Part shown: piece after piece, positions 54,503-62,762 of the stretch | Layout of the letters: each line of letters starts with the position of its first letter | How positions within the stretch are numbered: the stretch's first letter is position 1 | Program-made: the position numbers and the translations under genes | Assembly: GCA_002483285.1 (NCBI GenBank) | Contig: DLHP01000004.1 | Span: forward strand, 227,389 to 291,388 | DNA length: 64,000 nucleotides | Source: Flavobacterium sp. UBA7665 | GTDB taxonomy: Bacteria > Bacteroidota > Bacteroidia > Flavobacteriales > Flavobacteriaceae | Reading direction: 5' to 3' | The notes under the pieces: generated by a model | The model's input: the letters and a program-made list of their open reading frames with translations, nothing else | Databases searched by the model: none | Told to the model about the DNA's origin: nothing

Positions 54503-54978
54503 TGGTTGCGGTATTCAATGGTAGAACGCGCTACGCCAAAATGGTCGCTTACCTGCAAACCGTCGTGGCCAACCAACGCAACCTTGATCAATGCCTGGTG
54601 GTGGATGCAATGCTCGAGGTTGTAAAGCAGTTCGCGAAAATAATTGCTTTCGATACGAATGGGCTCGCCATCAACGTGCTGCTGCAATTCTATTTTTTTG
54701 TTGGGCCTGTCGATGGTTTCCAGTACGCCAACCATTGCTGTGATGGCGAAATCGGTTTCGGTCTGGATGCGGCGATTGCGCTCGCGCAGGTCGTAATTGA
54801 CGATGCCGCTATCATACTGGCTGAGCAGGCATTGGAACATTTCTATGATGTGTCGCGCATGTTCGCCAATCGTGGCATTGCTGAGTTGCAAGCAAGGTTT
54901 GGAATAGTCCGCGTCGGGCAATTGGCGCAACAGGACAATCAATTCATTCAGGCTGTGATGGATTGTAGGTAATAGCAT
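54490..54978 (-). CDS. DinB-like four-helix metal protein
   Basis: 162 residues in a four-helix pattern. Metal-ligand histidines of the DinB/YfiT superfamily are seen in GEHARHIIEM (about residues 33-42) and EHCIHHQALIK (about 122-132). Members bind a divalent metal and often transfer thiols. It abuts the DoxX gene (0 bp) and overlaps the NRDE gene by 13 nt. Confidence 0.82.
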   Translation of the reverse strand: MLLPTIHHSLNELIVLLRQLPDADYSKPCLQLSNATIGEHARHIIEMFQCLLSQYDSGIVNYDLRERNRRIQTETDFAITAMVGVLETIDRPNKKIELQQHVDGEPIRIESNYFRELLYNLEHCIHHQALIKVALVGHDGLQVSDHFGVARSTIEYRNQCAQ

Positions 54979-55365
54979 TTAAAATTTAAATTTAATTAAA
55001 TGGGGTAGTCTTTGCCTGTTTTGGAACAGTAGAAAGATACAACAAAAAAATGTTACTGTGGCCAAAATAAATAAGGTGCCGCCATCATTTTTAACTTCGA
55101 TTCCCAAAATAAAAAGGTGGGAAAGGATGGCGCCCAGCATGGTTCCGGCTGCAATCAACGCGCCAAAAACGGTCGTTCTGGGAATCAGGATAAGGATTGC
55201 GGCGACGAGTTCTATGACGCCCGAGCCAATCCTTCCGTAAGGTTCCGCACCCAGTGTGGTAAAGATGTATACGCTTTCTTCGGCACCCGTAAATTTAAAG
55301 AATAGCGTTTGCAAAAGGATAATGGCCACAGTGAGCCTGGCGATCCAAGTGAAAATATTTTTCAT
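54979..55365 (-). CDS. DoxX-like membrane protein
   Basis: 128 residues with four hydrophobic segments. The pattern ARLTVAIILLQTLFFKFTGA and PYGRIGSGVIELVAAILILI matches DoxX/DoxD-type proteins, which accompany redox or sulfur metabolism in several bacteria. It starts 5 bp after the YHS gene and directly abuts the DinB-like gene, so all are one transcript. Confidence 0.85.
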   Translation of the reverse strand: MKNIFTWIARLTVAIILLQTLFFKFTGAEESVYIFTTLGAEPYGRIGSGVIELVAAILILIPRTTVFGALIAAGTMLGAILSHLFILGIEVKNDGGTLFILATVTFFCCIFLLFQNRQRLPHLIKFKF

Positions 55366-55370
55366 GGCGG

Positions 55371-55835
55371 TTATTTTATAAATTTTTTCCAGTTGGCGTC
55401 GGCTTTGGCTTTGAGCGTTGCTTCTTGTTTGTTCCAGCTTTTGAGTGTGTTGTTGAAAAAAGCATTATAGAACAAGTACAATTTGCCATCGACAATTTTA
55501 AAAGTTTCGGGATTGATTTCGACTTTCTCTGCGTTGGATCCCATCGCGTAAGCGCACCAACCACCATATTGCGGCTCATAGCCCGTCGGATTTTTAGTAA
55601 AAGCTTCTTTGTTTGCAGCAGTCGAAAAATAATAAACTACGCCCTGGTATGCCGCCGACAGCTCTTTCTTCCCTTGTTCTGGCTTGCCTTTGAAATAAGC
55701 CACGGGATCGTAACCCATGATGGCGACATTTCCATCGAGGTTAAAATTCTCGCTGCGTTTGTTTTGGTTTTGTGCCGATGTGACCGCCGCCATAAGGACG
55801 ACCAGTAAACAGATGATTTGTTTTTTCATTGTCAA
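55371..55835 (-). CDS. YHS-domain periplasmic protein
   Basis: 154 residues (152 from the second ATG, base 55829). A signal peptide (KKQIICLLVVLMAAVTSAQ) precedes a YHS domain (MGYDPVAYFKGKPEQGKKEL ... FSTAANKEAFTKNP ... PQYGGWCAYAMG), a small fold associated with metal binding in some proteins. It is the first gene of the six-gene minus-strand run and has a -7 element upstream. Confidence 0.88.
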   Translation of the reverse strand: MTMKKQIICLLVVLMAAVTSAQNQNKRSENFNLDGNVAIMGYDPVAYFKGKPEQGKKELSAAYQGVVYYFSTAANKEAFTKNPTGYEPQYGGWCAYAMGSNAEKVEINPETFKIVDGKLYLFYNAFFNNTLKSWNKQEATLKAKADANWKKFIK

Positions 55836-55860
55836 AAGATGTTAAGATTAATTTCTTTGG

Positions 55861-55868
55861 CAAAGATA
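55861..55868 (-). promoter_or_regulatory. -7 promoter element of the six-gene run
   Basis: Minus strand TATCTTTG, 25 nt before the YHS gene start; TTG at 55888-55886 is a possible -33 box with a short 17-nt spacer. Confidence 0.55.
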
Positions 55869-55926
55869 AAGGGGCATCCGGCGGGCAATTGTCGGCTACT
55901 TTACATTAGGTACGAAAAAGTGGGGT

Positions 55927-56604
55927 TTACAGTTTGTTTAGGTCGGCAATGATGATTTCCTTGCGGTTGTAAATGATGGTTCCCAAAGCCTCCATTTCGC
56001 TTAGTAGTTGGGTGGCAGTTTGGCGCGAAGTACAGATAATCTGGGCGATGTCGTTCTGGGTGAGGTAGTTTTCAATGGTCACGCGATCGCCTTCGCGTTT
56101 GCCTTCATTTTCGCTCCAATCGATCAGGAATTGTCGCAGGCGGGTTTTGGCATCTTTCGAGACAAGGTTGGCGTAATTGTTCTTGATGCGTTTCATCTTC
56201 AGCCCCACGAATTTGGTGTACGATAGCGCGAGGCTTGGGTTGCGCAATAGCAAATCTTCAAAGTCCGACATCAGGAAACTGCAGATTGACACTTCATCGG
56301 TGAGTACTTTGGCGTATTCATTGACTTGGGCGTCTTTTTCGAGTGTCAGTTCGCCAAACAAATCACCTTTCTGGATGATGTCCTTAATAGTCTCGTTGCC
56401 GTCGTCATCCACCGAAACGATTTTGATGCTGCCTCTTTTGAGCAGGAAAATCCGAGGCACCTCCGAAGCCGAGAAATAAATAATCTCCCCTTTTTTGGCT
56501 TTCTTGAAACCGACAATAATGCACAATTGTTTGATCTGGGAAAAGCTCAGCGCTCGGAACAGCTTGTGATCCCGGAGATACCAGTATTTGAGTTCTTCGT
56601 ACAT
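55927..56604 (-). CDS. Crp/Fnr-family transcriptional regulator
   Basis: 225 residues. A cyclic-nucleotide-binding-like domain covers about 1-130 (ITFSASEVPRIFLLKRGSIK-like segment, GDLFGELTLEKDAQVNEYAK), and a winged helix-turn-helix is at about 165-220 (NYLTQNDIAQIICTSRQTAT). The Cys residues of an Fnr-type iron-sulfur cluster are absent, so the ligand is unknown. It lies directly upstream, in the same orientation, of the YHS-led run and may control it. The -7-like TATTTTTA ends 4 nt before the ATG, so the mRNA may be leaderless. Confidence 0.88.
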   Translation of the reverse strand: MYEELKYWYLRDHKLFRALSFSQIKQLCIIVGFKKAKKGEIIYFSASEVPRIFLLKRGSIKIVSVDDDGNETIKDIIQKGDLFGELTLEKDAQVNEYAKVLTDEVSICSFLMSDFEDLLLRNPSLALSYTKFVGLKMKRIKNNYANLVSKDAKTRLRQFLIDWSENEGKREGDRVTIENYLTQNDIAQIICTSRQTATQLLSEMEALGTIIYNRKEIIIADLNKL

Positions 56605-56627
56605 GAGGTAAAAATAGTTAAAAAAGA

Positions 56628-56797
56628 GACGCTGCGCTATAGAAACGCCCTACGGGCTATAGAGACGCTGCGCTATAGATTGTTTCGCAAAAAAAAAGTT
56701 CCGGATTCATACCCGGAACTTTCTATTTATTATGTGTAGCTTCTATAGCCGAAGGCGTCTCCATAGGCGCAGCCGTTTCTATAGCGAAGCGTCTCCA
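56628..56797. repeat. GAGACGC repeat cluster with inverted halves
   Basis: The left half reads GAGACGCTGCGCTATAGA, AAACGCCCTACGGGCTATAGA, GAGACGCTGCGCTATAGA. The right half (about 56741-56797) is its imperfect reverse complement (TCTATAGCC...GAAGCGTCTCC). A terminator hairpin sits between the halves. Confidence 0.8.
56696..56721 (-). terminator. Terminator of acyl-CoA dehydrogenase gene
   Basis: AAGTTCCGG / CCGGAACTT stem with an 8-nt loop and, on the minus strand, a run of nine T. Confidence 0.85.
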
Positions 56798-57937
56798 CTA
56801 AGAAACCAAACTCCTAGAAATTACAATCCGCTGAATCTCCGAAGTACCTTCATAAATCTGCGTAATCTTCGCGTCGCGCATCATGCGTTCTACATGGTAT
56901 TCGGCGACGTAACCGTTTCCACCGTGGATTTGCACGGCTTCTATGGTCGTGTCCATCGCCACTTGAGACGCATACAATTTGGCCATCGCTCCCGATTGCG
57001 AAATGTCTTTGCCTTCGTCTTTTTCACAAGCAGCTTTAAGGCACAACATCCGCGCTGCGGTAATCTGTGTGGCCATGTCGGCAAGCTTGAAAGCAATGGC
57101 CTGGTGCTTGAAGATTTCCTTGCCAAAAGCCTTTCTTTCCTGCGAATATTTGAGTGCGAGTTCGTAAGCGCCTGTTGCAATGCCCAGCGCTTGCGAAGCA
57201 ATACCGATACGTCCGCCGTTCAACACCGCCATCGCGAAATTGAACCCGAAACCTTCGGCACCGATACGGTTTTCTTTTGGAATTTTTACATCGGTGAACA
57301 TCAGCGAATGCGTGTCTGATCCGCGGATTCCCATTTTTTTCTCCTTTGGTCCGATTTCAAAACCAGCCCAGCCTTTCTCTACGATAAACGCGTTGATGCC
57401 TTTGTGCCCTTTTTCAATATCGGTCTGTGCGATGACAATATAAGTGGATGCCGTTGCTCCGTTGGTGATCCAGTTTTTGGTACCATTCATAAGATAGTGG
57501 TCGCCTTTGTCAATCGCGGTTGTCTTTTGCGAAGTCGCATCCGAACCGGCTTCGGGCTCAGACAAACAGAACGCACCGATGACTTCGCCTTTGGCCAATG
57601 GCACCAGGTATTTTTGTTTCTGCTCTTCGTTACAGTATTTTTCGAGTCCGGCGCAAACCAATGAGTTGTTCACAGACATCACTACCGCTGCCGAAGCATC
57701 GATTTTAGCAATTTCGGTCATCGCCAAAACGTACGAAACGCTATCAAGGCCAGAACCGCCGTATTTTGGATCCACCATCATACCCATAAACCCGAGGTCG
57801 GCCATCATTTTGACCTGCTCGGTTGGAAACTTGGAATGTTCATCCCTTTCAATAACTCCTGGTAACAACTCGGCCACGGCAAAATCGCGTGCTGCCTGCT
57901 GAATCATTACGTGCTCCTCGGTAAGATTAAAATCCAT
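56798..57937 (-). CDS. Acyl-CoA dehydrogenase
   Basis: 379 residues, the usual length. The FAD-dependent enzyme introduces a double bond into acyl-CoA. Recognisable segments are GAFCLSEPEAGSDATSQKTT, GTKNWITNGATASTYIVIAQ, MGIRGSDTHSLMFTDVKIPK and the C-terminal YEGTSEIQRIVISR. The catalytic base Glu of short-chain enzymes is in IYEGTSEIQR. Chain-length preference is not assigned. It has a strong promoter and a terminator, so it is a single-gene unit. Confidence 0.95.
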   Translation of the reverse strand: MDFNLTEEHVMIQQAARDFAVAELLPGVIERDEHSKFPTEQVKMMADLGFMGMMVDPKYGGSGLDSVSYVLAMTEIAKIDASAAVVMSVNNSLVCAGLEKYCNEEQKQKYLVPLAKGEVIGAFCLSEPEAGSDATSQKTTAIDKGDHYLMNGTKNWITNGATASTYIVIAQTDIEKGHKGINAFIVEKGWAGFEIGPKEKKMGIRGSDTHSLMFTDVKIPKENRIGAEGFGFNFAMAVLNGGRIGIASQALGIATGAYELALKYSQERKAFGKEIFKHQAIAFKLADMATQITAARMLCLKAACEKDEGKDISQSGAMAKLYASQVAMDTTIEAVQIHGGNGYVAEYHVERMMRDAKITQIYEGTSEIQRIVISRSLVS

Positions 57938-57981
57938 ATTTTTATTAAAATAGTGTTACTTGTTTGTTTAATTTTGGTGCC

Positions 57982-58012
57982 CAAATGTATAATATTAAAC
58001 GATAATTTCAAA
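57982..58012 (-). promoter_or_regulatory. Promoter of acyl-CoA dehydrogenase gene
   Basis: Minus strand TTTG (58012-58009), 19 nt, TACATTTG (57989-57982): a full consensus match. Confidence 0.8.
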
Positions 58013-58031
58013 CGATTTCGCAAAATAAGCC

Positions 58032-59102
58032 ATGGTAAAATCAAACTATAATGTGATTGGTGTGATGTCTGGAACGTCGCTCGACGGAATCGACCTCGCA
58101 CACCTGCTTTTTTCTATAAAAGACGGCCATTGGACGTTTGAAATTCTCGAAACCCAAACCGTTCCCTATACTGATGATTGGGTCAATCGATTGAAAAACG
58201 CGGTCGATTTTTCGGAAAGCCAACTGCAAGACCTCAATAGCGATTACACCCAACTTTTAGGGAAAACCATCGCCGGTTTCATTGCTAAAAATCACATTGA
58301 AAACCTTGACGGCGTGTGTTCGCACGGGCATACGATTTTACATCAGCCGCAAAACGGTTTTACTTTACAAATTGGGAATTTACCCGAAATAGCAAAAATC
58401 ATCGACCAAACCGTAGTGTGTGATTTCCGTGTAGCGGACGTACAACTCGGCGGACAAGGCGCACCGCTGGTACCAATTGGCGACCGCATCCTATTTGCAA
58501 ATTACGATTATTGCCTCAACCTAGGCGGATTTTCGAATGTGTCGTTTGAGCACGACGGCCAGCGCATCGCCTTTGACATTTCTCCGGTGAATACGGTGCT
58601 TAATTTCTACGCCAACCAACTCGGATTTAATTATGACGATCAGGGTACCATCGCGCAAAGCGGAAAAATAAGCGAGAAACTTTTAGCTGAGCTCAACACG
58701 CTCGATTTCTACCAGAAAACTTTCCCGAAATCACTGGGTTTTGAATTCGTCAAGCAAACCGTGTTGCCGTTGATGAAAAGTCATAAACTCCCGGTTGAAG
58801 ACCAAATGCGAACTTTCTGCGAACACGTCGCGCACCAAATAGCAATTGCTTTGCCCGAAAAAAACAAAAGCATGTTGGTTACCGGTGGCGGCGCTTACAA
58901 TGATTTTTTAATCGGTAGGATACAACATTACTTGCCGCAAATGCGAATTGTAATTCCCGATGCGAAGTTGCTCGAATTTAAGGAAGCGCTCATTTTTGGG
59001 CTGCTTGGCGTGTTGCGATTGCGTGGGGAAGTGAATGCACTTTCGAGTGTAACAGGCGCTAGGCACGACCACAGCAGCGGGAACATCTTTGCTGTTCGCT
59101 AA
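58032..59102 (+). CDS. anmK: Anhydro-N-acetylmuramic acid kinase
   Basis: 356 residues. It phosphorylates 1,6-anhydro-MurNAc from peptidoglycan recycling to MurNAc-6-phosphate. The ATP motif GVMSGTSLDGIDLAHL is at the start, CSHGHTILHQP (His/Asp region), VADVQLGGQGAPLVPIGDRI, and LVTGGGAYNDFLI near the C-terminus. The last few codons run into a possible degenerate copy of the dispersed repeat (59085 onward). Confidence 0.95.
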   Translation: MVKSNYNVIGVMSGTSLDGIDLAHLLFSIKDGHWTFEILETQTVPYTDDWVNRLKNAVDFSESQLQDLNSDYTQLLGKTIAGFIAKNHIENLDGVCSHGHTILHQPQNGFTLQIGNLPEIAKIIDQTVVCDFRVADVQLGGQGAPLVPIGDRILFANYDYCLNLGGFSNVSFEHDGQRIAFDISPVNTVLNFYANQLGFNYDDQGTIAQSGKISEKLLAELNTLDFYQKTFPKSLGFEFVKQTVLPLMKSHKLPVEDQMRTFCEHVAHQIAIALPEKNKSMLVTGGGAYNDFLIGRIQHYLPQMRIVIPDAKLLEFKEALIFGLLGVLRLRGEVNALSSVTGARHDHSSGNIFAVR

Positions 59103-59130
59103 CCCTTTTGCTTGGCTGCCATTGCAATAG
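59085..59130 (-). repeat. Possible degenerate copy of the dispersed palindromic repeat
   Basis: Minus strand GCAATGGCAGCCAAGCAAAAG ... TTAGCGAACAGC shares parts of the core of the other copies but not the full CATCCTTT block. It overlaps the last codons of anmK. Confidence 0.4.
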
Positions 59131-59192
59131 GCGACCCGGCATTTTAATGGCTAAAGATACTTTCAAAAAACGAAATCCCCAGTTTCATTTTT

Positions 59193-59200
59193 TATATTTG
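59193..59200 (+). promoter_or_regulatory. -7 promoter element of amino-acid dehydrogenase gene
   Basis: TATATTTG, 25 nt before the ATG; no TTTG box at the correct distance. Confidence 0.6.
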
Positions 59201-59225
59201 CAGCACCAAAAAATAAAAAGCCACA

Positions 59226-60452
59226 ATGAAAGACTTACTCAAAAAATTCGAAAACAAGGAACCCGAAATCGTATTCAACTGGAAGGATGCCGAAACCGAA
59301 GCCGAAGGCTGGACCGTCATCAACTCGCTACGCGGCGGTGCTGCAGGCGGCGGAACCCGGATGCGCAAAGGCCTTGACATGAATGAAGTGCTTTCATTGG
59401 CCAAAACCATGGAGGTCAAATTTTCGGTTTCTGGCCCTGCGATTGGCGGTGCAAAATCGGGGATTAATTTTGACCCGAACGACCCACGAAAAAAAGGCGT
59501 ATTGCAACGTTGGTACAAGGCGGTTTCTCCGTTACTTAAAAGTTATTACGGAACCGGCGGCGATCTCAATGTAGACGAAATCCACGAAGTAATCCCGATG
59601 ACCGAAGAATGTGGTGTATGGCATCCGCAGGAAGGCGTTTTTAATGGGCATTTCAAACCTTCCGAAGCCGATAAAATCAACCGCATCGGACAATTGCGCC
59701 AAGGCGTCGTGAAAGTAATCGAAAACCCAAATTTTTCGCCCGACGTTTCTAGAAAATACACGGTAGCCGACATGATTACCGGTTACGGTGTGGCCGAAGC
59801 CGTACGCCATTTCTACGCGATTTACGGCGGCGATGTAAAAGGTAAGAAAGCGATTGTACAAGGCTTTGGAAACGTCGGATCTGCGGCGGCATTCTACCTT
59901 GCTGAAATGGGCGCGAAAGTCATCGGAATTATAGATCGTGACGGTGGTGTAATCAATGAAGACGGGTTCAGTTTTGAAGAGATTCGAAGCTTGTTTTTGA
60001 ATAAAGATGGCAACAAACTCGTGACATCGAATATGATTCCGTTTGAAACCATCAACAGTAGAATATGGTCAATGGGTGCCCAAATCTTCGCGCCATGTGC
60101 CGCATCAAGATTGGTGACGCAAGACCAGGTAGACAGCATGATTGCCTCGGGACTTGAAGTCATTTCGTGTGGCGCCAACGTGCCGTTTGCCGACAAGGAA
60201 ATCTTCTTTGGTTCGATCATGGAAAACGTAGACCGCAAAATCAGCCTGGTGCCCGACTTCATCTCCAACTGTGGCATGGCACGCGTTTTTGCCTATTTTA
60301 TGGAAAAGAAAGTGCAGATGACCGATGAGGCGATTTTCTCGGATACTTCAGAAACCATCCGCAAAGCGATTGCCAAGGCGCATAGCCTGAACCCATCGAA
60401 GACCAACATCAGCGCGACCGCTTTTGAAATCGCGCTCAAGCAATTGGTGTAA
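59226..60452 (+). CDS. Glu/Leu/Phe/Val dehydrogenase family enzyme
   Basis: 408 residues. It oxidatively deaminates an amino acid with NAD(P). Substrate side: SLRGGAAGGGTRMRKGLDMN, SGPAIGGAKSGINFDPNDPR with the catalytic Lys region. Cofactor side: KKAIVQGFGNVGSAAAFYLA, a GxGxxG Rossmann motif. The glutamate- or branched-chain-specific type cannot be distinguished by reading alone. It has a promoter and lies 51 bp before the TonB-like gene on the same strand. Confidence 0.9.
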   Translation: MKDLLKKFENKEPEIVFNWKDAETEAEGWTVINSLRGGAAGGGTRMRKGLDMNEVLSLAKTMEVKFSVSGPAIGGAKSGINFDPNDPRKKGVLQRWYKAVSPLLKSYYGTGGDLNVDEIHEVIPMTEECGVWHPQEGVFNGHFKPSEADKINRIGQLRQGVVKVIENPNFSPDVSRKYTVADMITGYGVAEAVRHFYAIYGGDVKGKKAIVQGFGNVGSAAAFYLAEMGAKVIGIIDRDGGVINEDGFSFEEIRSLFLNKDGNKLVTSNMIPFETINSRIWSMGAQIFAPCAASRLVTQDQVDSMIASGLEVISCGANVPFADKEIFFGSIMENVDRKISLVPDFISNCGMARVFAYFMEKKVQMTDEAIFSDTSETIRKAIAKAHSLNPSKTNISATAFEIALKQLV

Positions 60453-60503
60453 AGCAATTTATTTTTGCTATTTTCGTTATAGATTCAGATAAAAATACGT
60501 CCC

Positions 60504-61385
60504 ATGGTAGCTACCGAAATAGAAAACAGAAAGAAATCATTTGCCATGACCACGGGCATTTTTGCCGCGCTGTTCCTGCTTTTCTTTTTGCTCAAAATAT
60601 CCAACACCATTACCCTTGCCGACCTTGAAGGCGGTGGCGGCGGTGGCGGAGAAGTTGCAGTGAATTTTGGCGACAGCGATTTTGGTTCGGGCGACAATTA
60701 CCAGTCCCTGGAAAAAGTTGTATCGGCGCCCAAGCAAACGCAACCTACGCCGACTTCAGAAAAGGAGATTATTGTCAGTGAAAATGACGACGCGCCAGCG
60801 ATAGTCGAAGCCAAAAAACCATCCGAAAAACCCAAAAAAGTCGAGGTGGAAAAACCGGTGGAGAAAGTAGTCCCCAAACCGTCCAAATCAACCACCGATG
60901 CGTTGTCGAACCTGCTTAACGGCTCTAGCAAATCGGGCGATGGCGATGACAAACAAGCCGGAAACAAAGGCAAATCCAATGGCGATTCGAATTCGCGCGG
61001 CTACAATGGCGGCGGCGGATCAGGAACGGGAACCGGTGGCGGAAACGGCTCGGGCGACGGCATTGGAACCGGAAGTGGTTATGGCCCAGGAACCGGAAGC
61101 GGCTCAGGCGGCGGAAACGGCTGGAAACTCAACGGACGCAAACTCGCCAGCAGCAGCAAACAAACCCAGGATTGTAACGAATACGGAACCGTAGTGGTAG
61201 AAGTGAAAGTGAATCGAAACGGAAACGTCATCGCCACCAAATACACCAAAGGAACCACCAATACAAGTTCGTGCCTTGTAGAACCAGCCTACGCCACGGC
61301 GCGCAGCTACAAATGGCAGCCCGATCCCAATGCGCCCGAAGTGCAAACCGGGACCATTACCGTGAACTTCAAACTCGGCGAATAA
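60504..61385 (+). CDS. TonB-like energy transducer
   Basis: 293 residues: a short cytoplasmic segment, a membrane helix (FAALFLLFFLLKISNTITLA), a Gly run (GGGGGGG), a Lys/Glu/Pro-rich stretch (EAKKPSEKPKKVEVEKPVEK), a Gly/Ser-rich spacer and a C-terminal TonB-like domain (YGTVVVEVKVNRNGNVIATK ... GTITVNFKLGE). This is the plan of TonB, which couples the proton-motive force to outer-membrane receptors. ExbB and ExbD genes, which often accompany such genes in Flavobacterium as recalled, are absent here. folC follows 10 bp later. Confidence 0.82.
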   Translation: MVATEIENRKKSFAMTTGIFAALFLLFFLLKISNTITLADLEGGGGGGGEVAVNFGDSDFGSGDNYQSLEKVVSAPKQTQPTPTSEKEIIVSENDDAPAIVEAKKPSEKPKKVEVEKPVEKVVPKPSKSTTDALSNLLNGSSKSGDGDDKQAGNKGKSNGDSNSRGYNGGGGSGTGTGGGNGSGDGIGTGSGYGPGTGSGSGGGNGWKLNGRKLASSSKQTQDCNEYGTVVVEVKVNRNGNVIATKYTKGTTNTSSCLVEPAYATARSYKWQPDPNAPEVQTGTITVNFKLGE

Positions 61386-61395
61386 ATCCAACCAA

Positions 61396-62616
61396 ATGAC
61401 GTATCAGCAAACGGTAGACTGGATGTTCAAACAGCTTCCGATGTACCAGCTTCAGGGCGCTTCGGCCTATAAGAAAGACCTGACCAATACATTGCTGCTC
61501 ATGGACTATTTGGGGCATCCTGAAAAAAATCTTCGATGCATACACGTGGCCGGCACCAATGGCAAAGGCTCGACTTCGCACATGATTGCATCAGTTCTGC
61601 AAGCAGCTGGATACAAAACAGGGCTTTACACTTCGCCACACCTTAAAGATTTCCGGGAGCGGATTAAAATCGACGGGGAGGAAATCCCTGAAAATTTTGT
61701 GCAAAAATTCGTTGCAAAGCACCGTGCTTTTTTTGAATCGAACGACTTGAGTTTTTTTGAGATGAGTGTGGGCCTTGCCTTCGACTATTTTAAAACCCAA
61801 GCTGTGGATTTTGCAGTTATAGAAACCGGATTGGGCGGCAGGCTCGATTCGACGAATGTCATCACACCTTTGGTTTCGGTGATTACCAACATCGGCCTCG
61901 ACCACACACAATTTTTGGGCAACACACTCGAATTGATTGCTACAGAAAAAGCGGGCATTATTAAGCATAATGTACCAGTGATAATCGGAGAATATTCTAA
62001 AGAGACAAAACCGGTGTTCCTTGCTAAAGCCCAAAAAGAGCAGGCGCCAATTTTCTTTGCATCGGATTTGGTTAGTGAAGATTATGCGTCGGATTTGCTG
62101 GGCGATTACCAGTTCCACAACAAAAAGACGGTAGTGCAAACGTTGCGCGTTTTACAAGAACAGCTTCACATCACCGTTTCTGAAGAGCAATTGAAAGAAG
62201 GTTTGCTGCACACTGTAGCCAATACTGGGCTTTTGGGTCGATGGCAGCAATTGGGTGCGCATCCAAAAATCATTTGTGATACGGCGCACAATAAAGATGG
62301 CTTGTCTATCGTGATGCGACAACTCGAGCAGCAAAAGTTTGAAAAACTGCACCTCGTGTTTGGTGTGGTCAACGATAAAGACCTCTCGCAAATCTTACCG
62401 CTCTTACCCAAAAAAGCGATTTACTATTTTTGCAAGCCCAATATGCCTCGTGGGCTCGAAGCCGATTTGCTCTGTGAAAAGGCAAAAGATTTTGACCTAA
62501 TCGGGCACCCATATGATTCAGTAATAACCGCTTATAAAGCCGCACGACAAACCGCAAGCCACGAAGACCTGATATACGTGGGTGGCAGTACATTTGTGGT
62601 AGCCGAAATTTTATAA
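61396..62616 (+). CDS. folC: Folylpolyglutamate synthase/dihydrofolate synthase
   Basis: 406 residues. It joins glutamate to dihydropteroate or folates with ATP. P-loop HVAGTNGKGSTSHMI, then YTSPHLKDFRERIKIDG, ETGLGGRLDSTNVITPLVS, LGNTLELIATEKAGIIK, and the C-terminal CDTAHNKDGLSIVM region typical of the Mur ligase superfamily. It follows the TonB-like gene by 10 bp. The tRNA-Val gene begins 68 bp downstream. Confidence 0.96.
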   Translation: MTYQQTVDWMFKQLPMYQLQGASAYKKDLTNTLLLMDYLGHPEKNLRCIHVAGTNGKGSTSHMIASVLQAAGYKTGLYTSPHLKDFRERIKIDGEEIPENFVQKFVAKHRAFFESNDLSFFEMSVGLAFDYFKTQAVDFAVIETGLGGRLDSTNVITPLVSVITNIGLDHTQFLGNTLELIATEKAGIIKHNVPVIIGEYSKETKPVFLAKAQKEQAPIFFASDLVSEDYASDLLGDYQFHNKKTVVQTLRVLQEQLHITVSEEQLKEGLLHTVANTGLLGRWQQLGAHPKIICDTAHNKDGLSIVMRQLEQQKFEKLHLVFGVVNDKDLSQILPLLPKKAIYYFCKPNMPRGLEADLLCEKAKDFDLIGHPYDSVITAYKAARQTASHEDLIYVGGSTFVVAEIL

Positions 62617-62633
62617 TAAATATTTCATTTTGG

Positions 62634-62664
62634 CTTGCATATAATAAAAAGTGCCTTATATTTG
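62634..62664 (+). promoter_or_regulatory. Promoter of tRNA-Val
   Basis: CTTG (62634-62637), 19 nt, TATATTTG (62657-62664), 20 nt before the mature tRNA sequence. Confidence 0.75.
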
Positions 62665-62684
62665 CACTCGCAATCAAGCTAGTC

Positions 62685-62762
62685 GGGCGATTAGCTCAGT
62701 TGGTTCAGAGCATCTGGTTTACACCCAGAGGGTCGGGGGTTCGAATCCCTCATCGCCCACCA
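62685..62762 (+). tRNA. tRNA-Val (anticodon TAC)
   Basis: All arms fold: acceptor GGGCGAT/ATCGCCC, D arm GCTC/GAGC, anticodon stem TCTGG/CCAGA with loop TTTACAC (anticodon TAC), T arm with TTCGAAT, and encoded CCA at the end. The 3' half is also used, on the other strand, as the last codons of the serine recombinase. Confidence 0.97.

Noticed and set aside
56732..57319. 195-residue frame on the plus strand
   Set aside because: It lies opposite the well supported acyl-CoA dehydrogenase, starts in the repeat cluster and is rich in Arg and His as expected from antisense reading.
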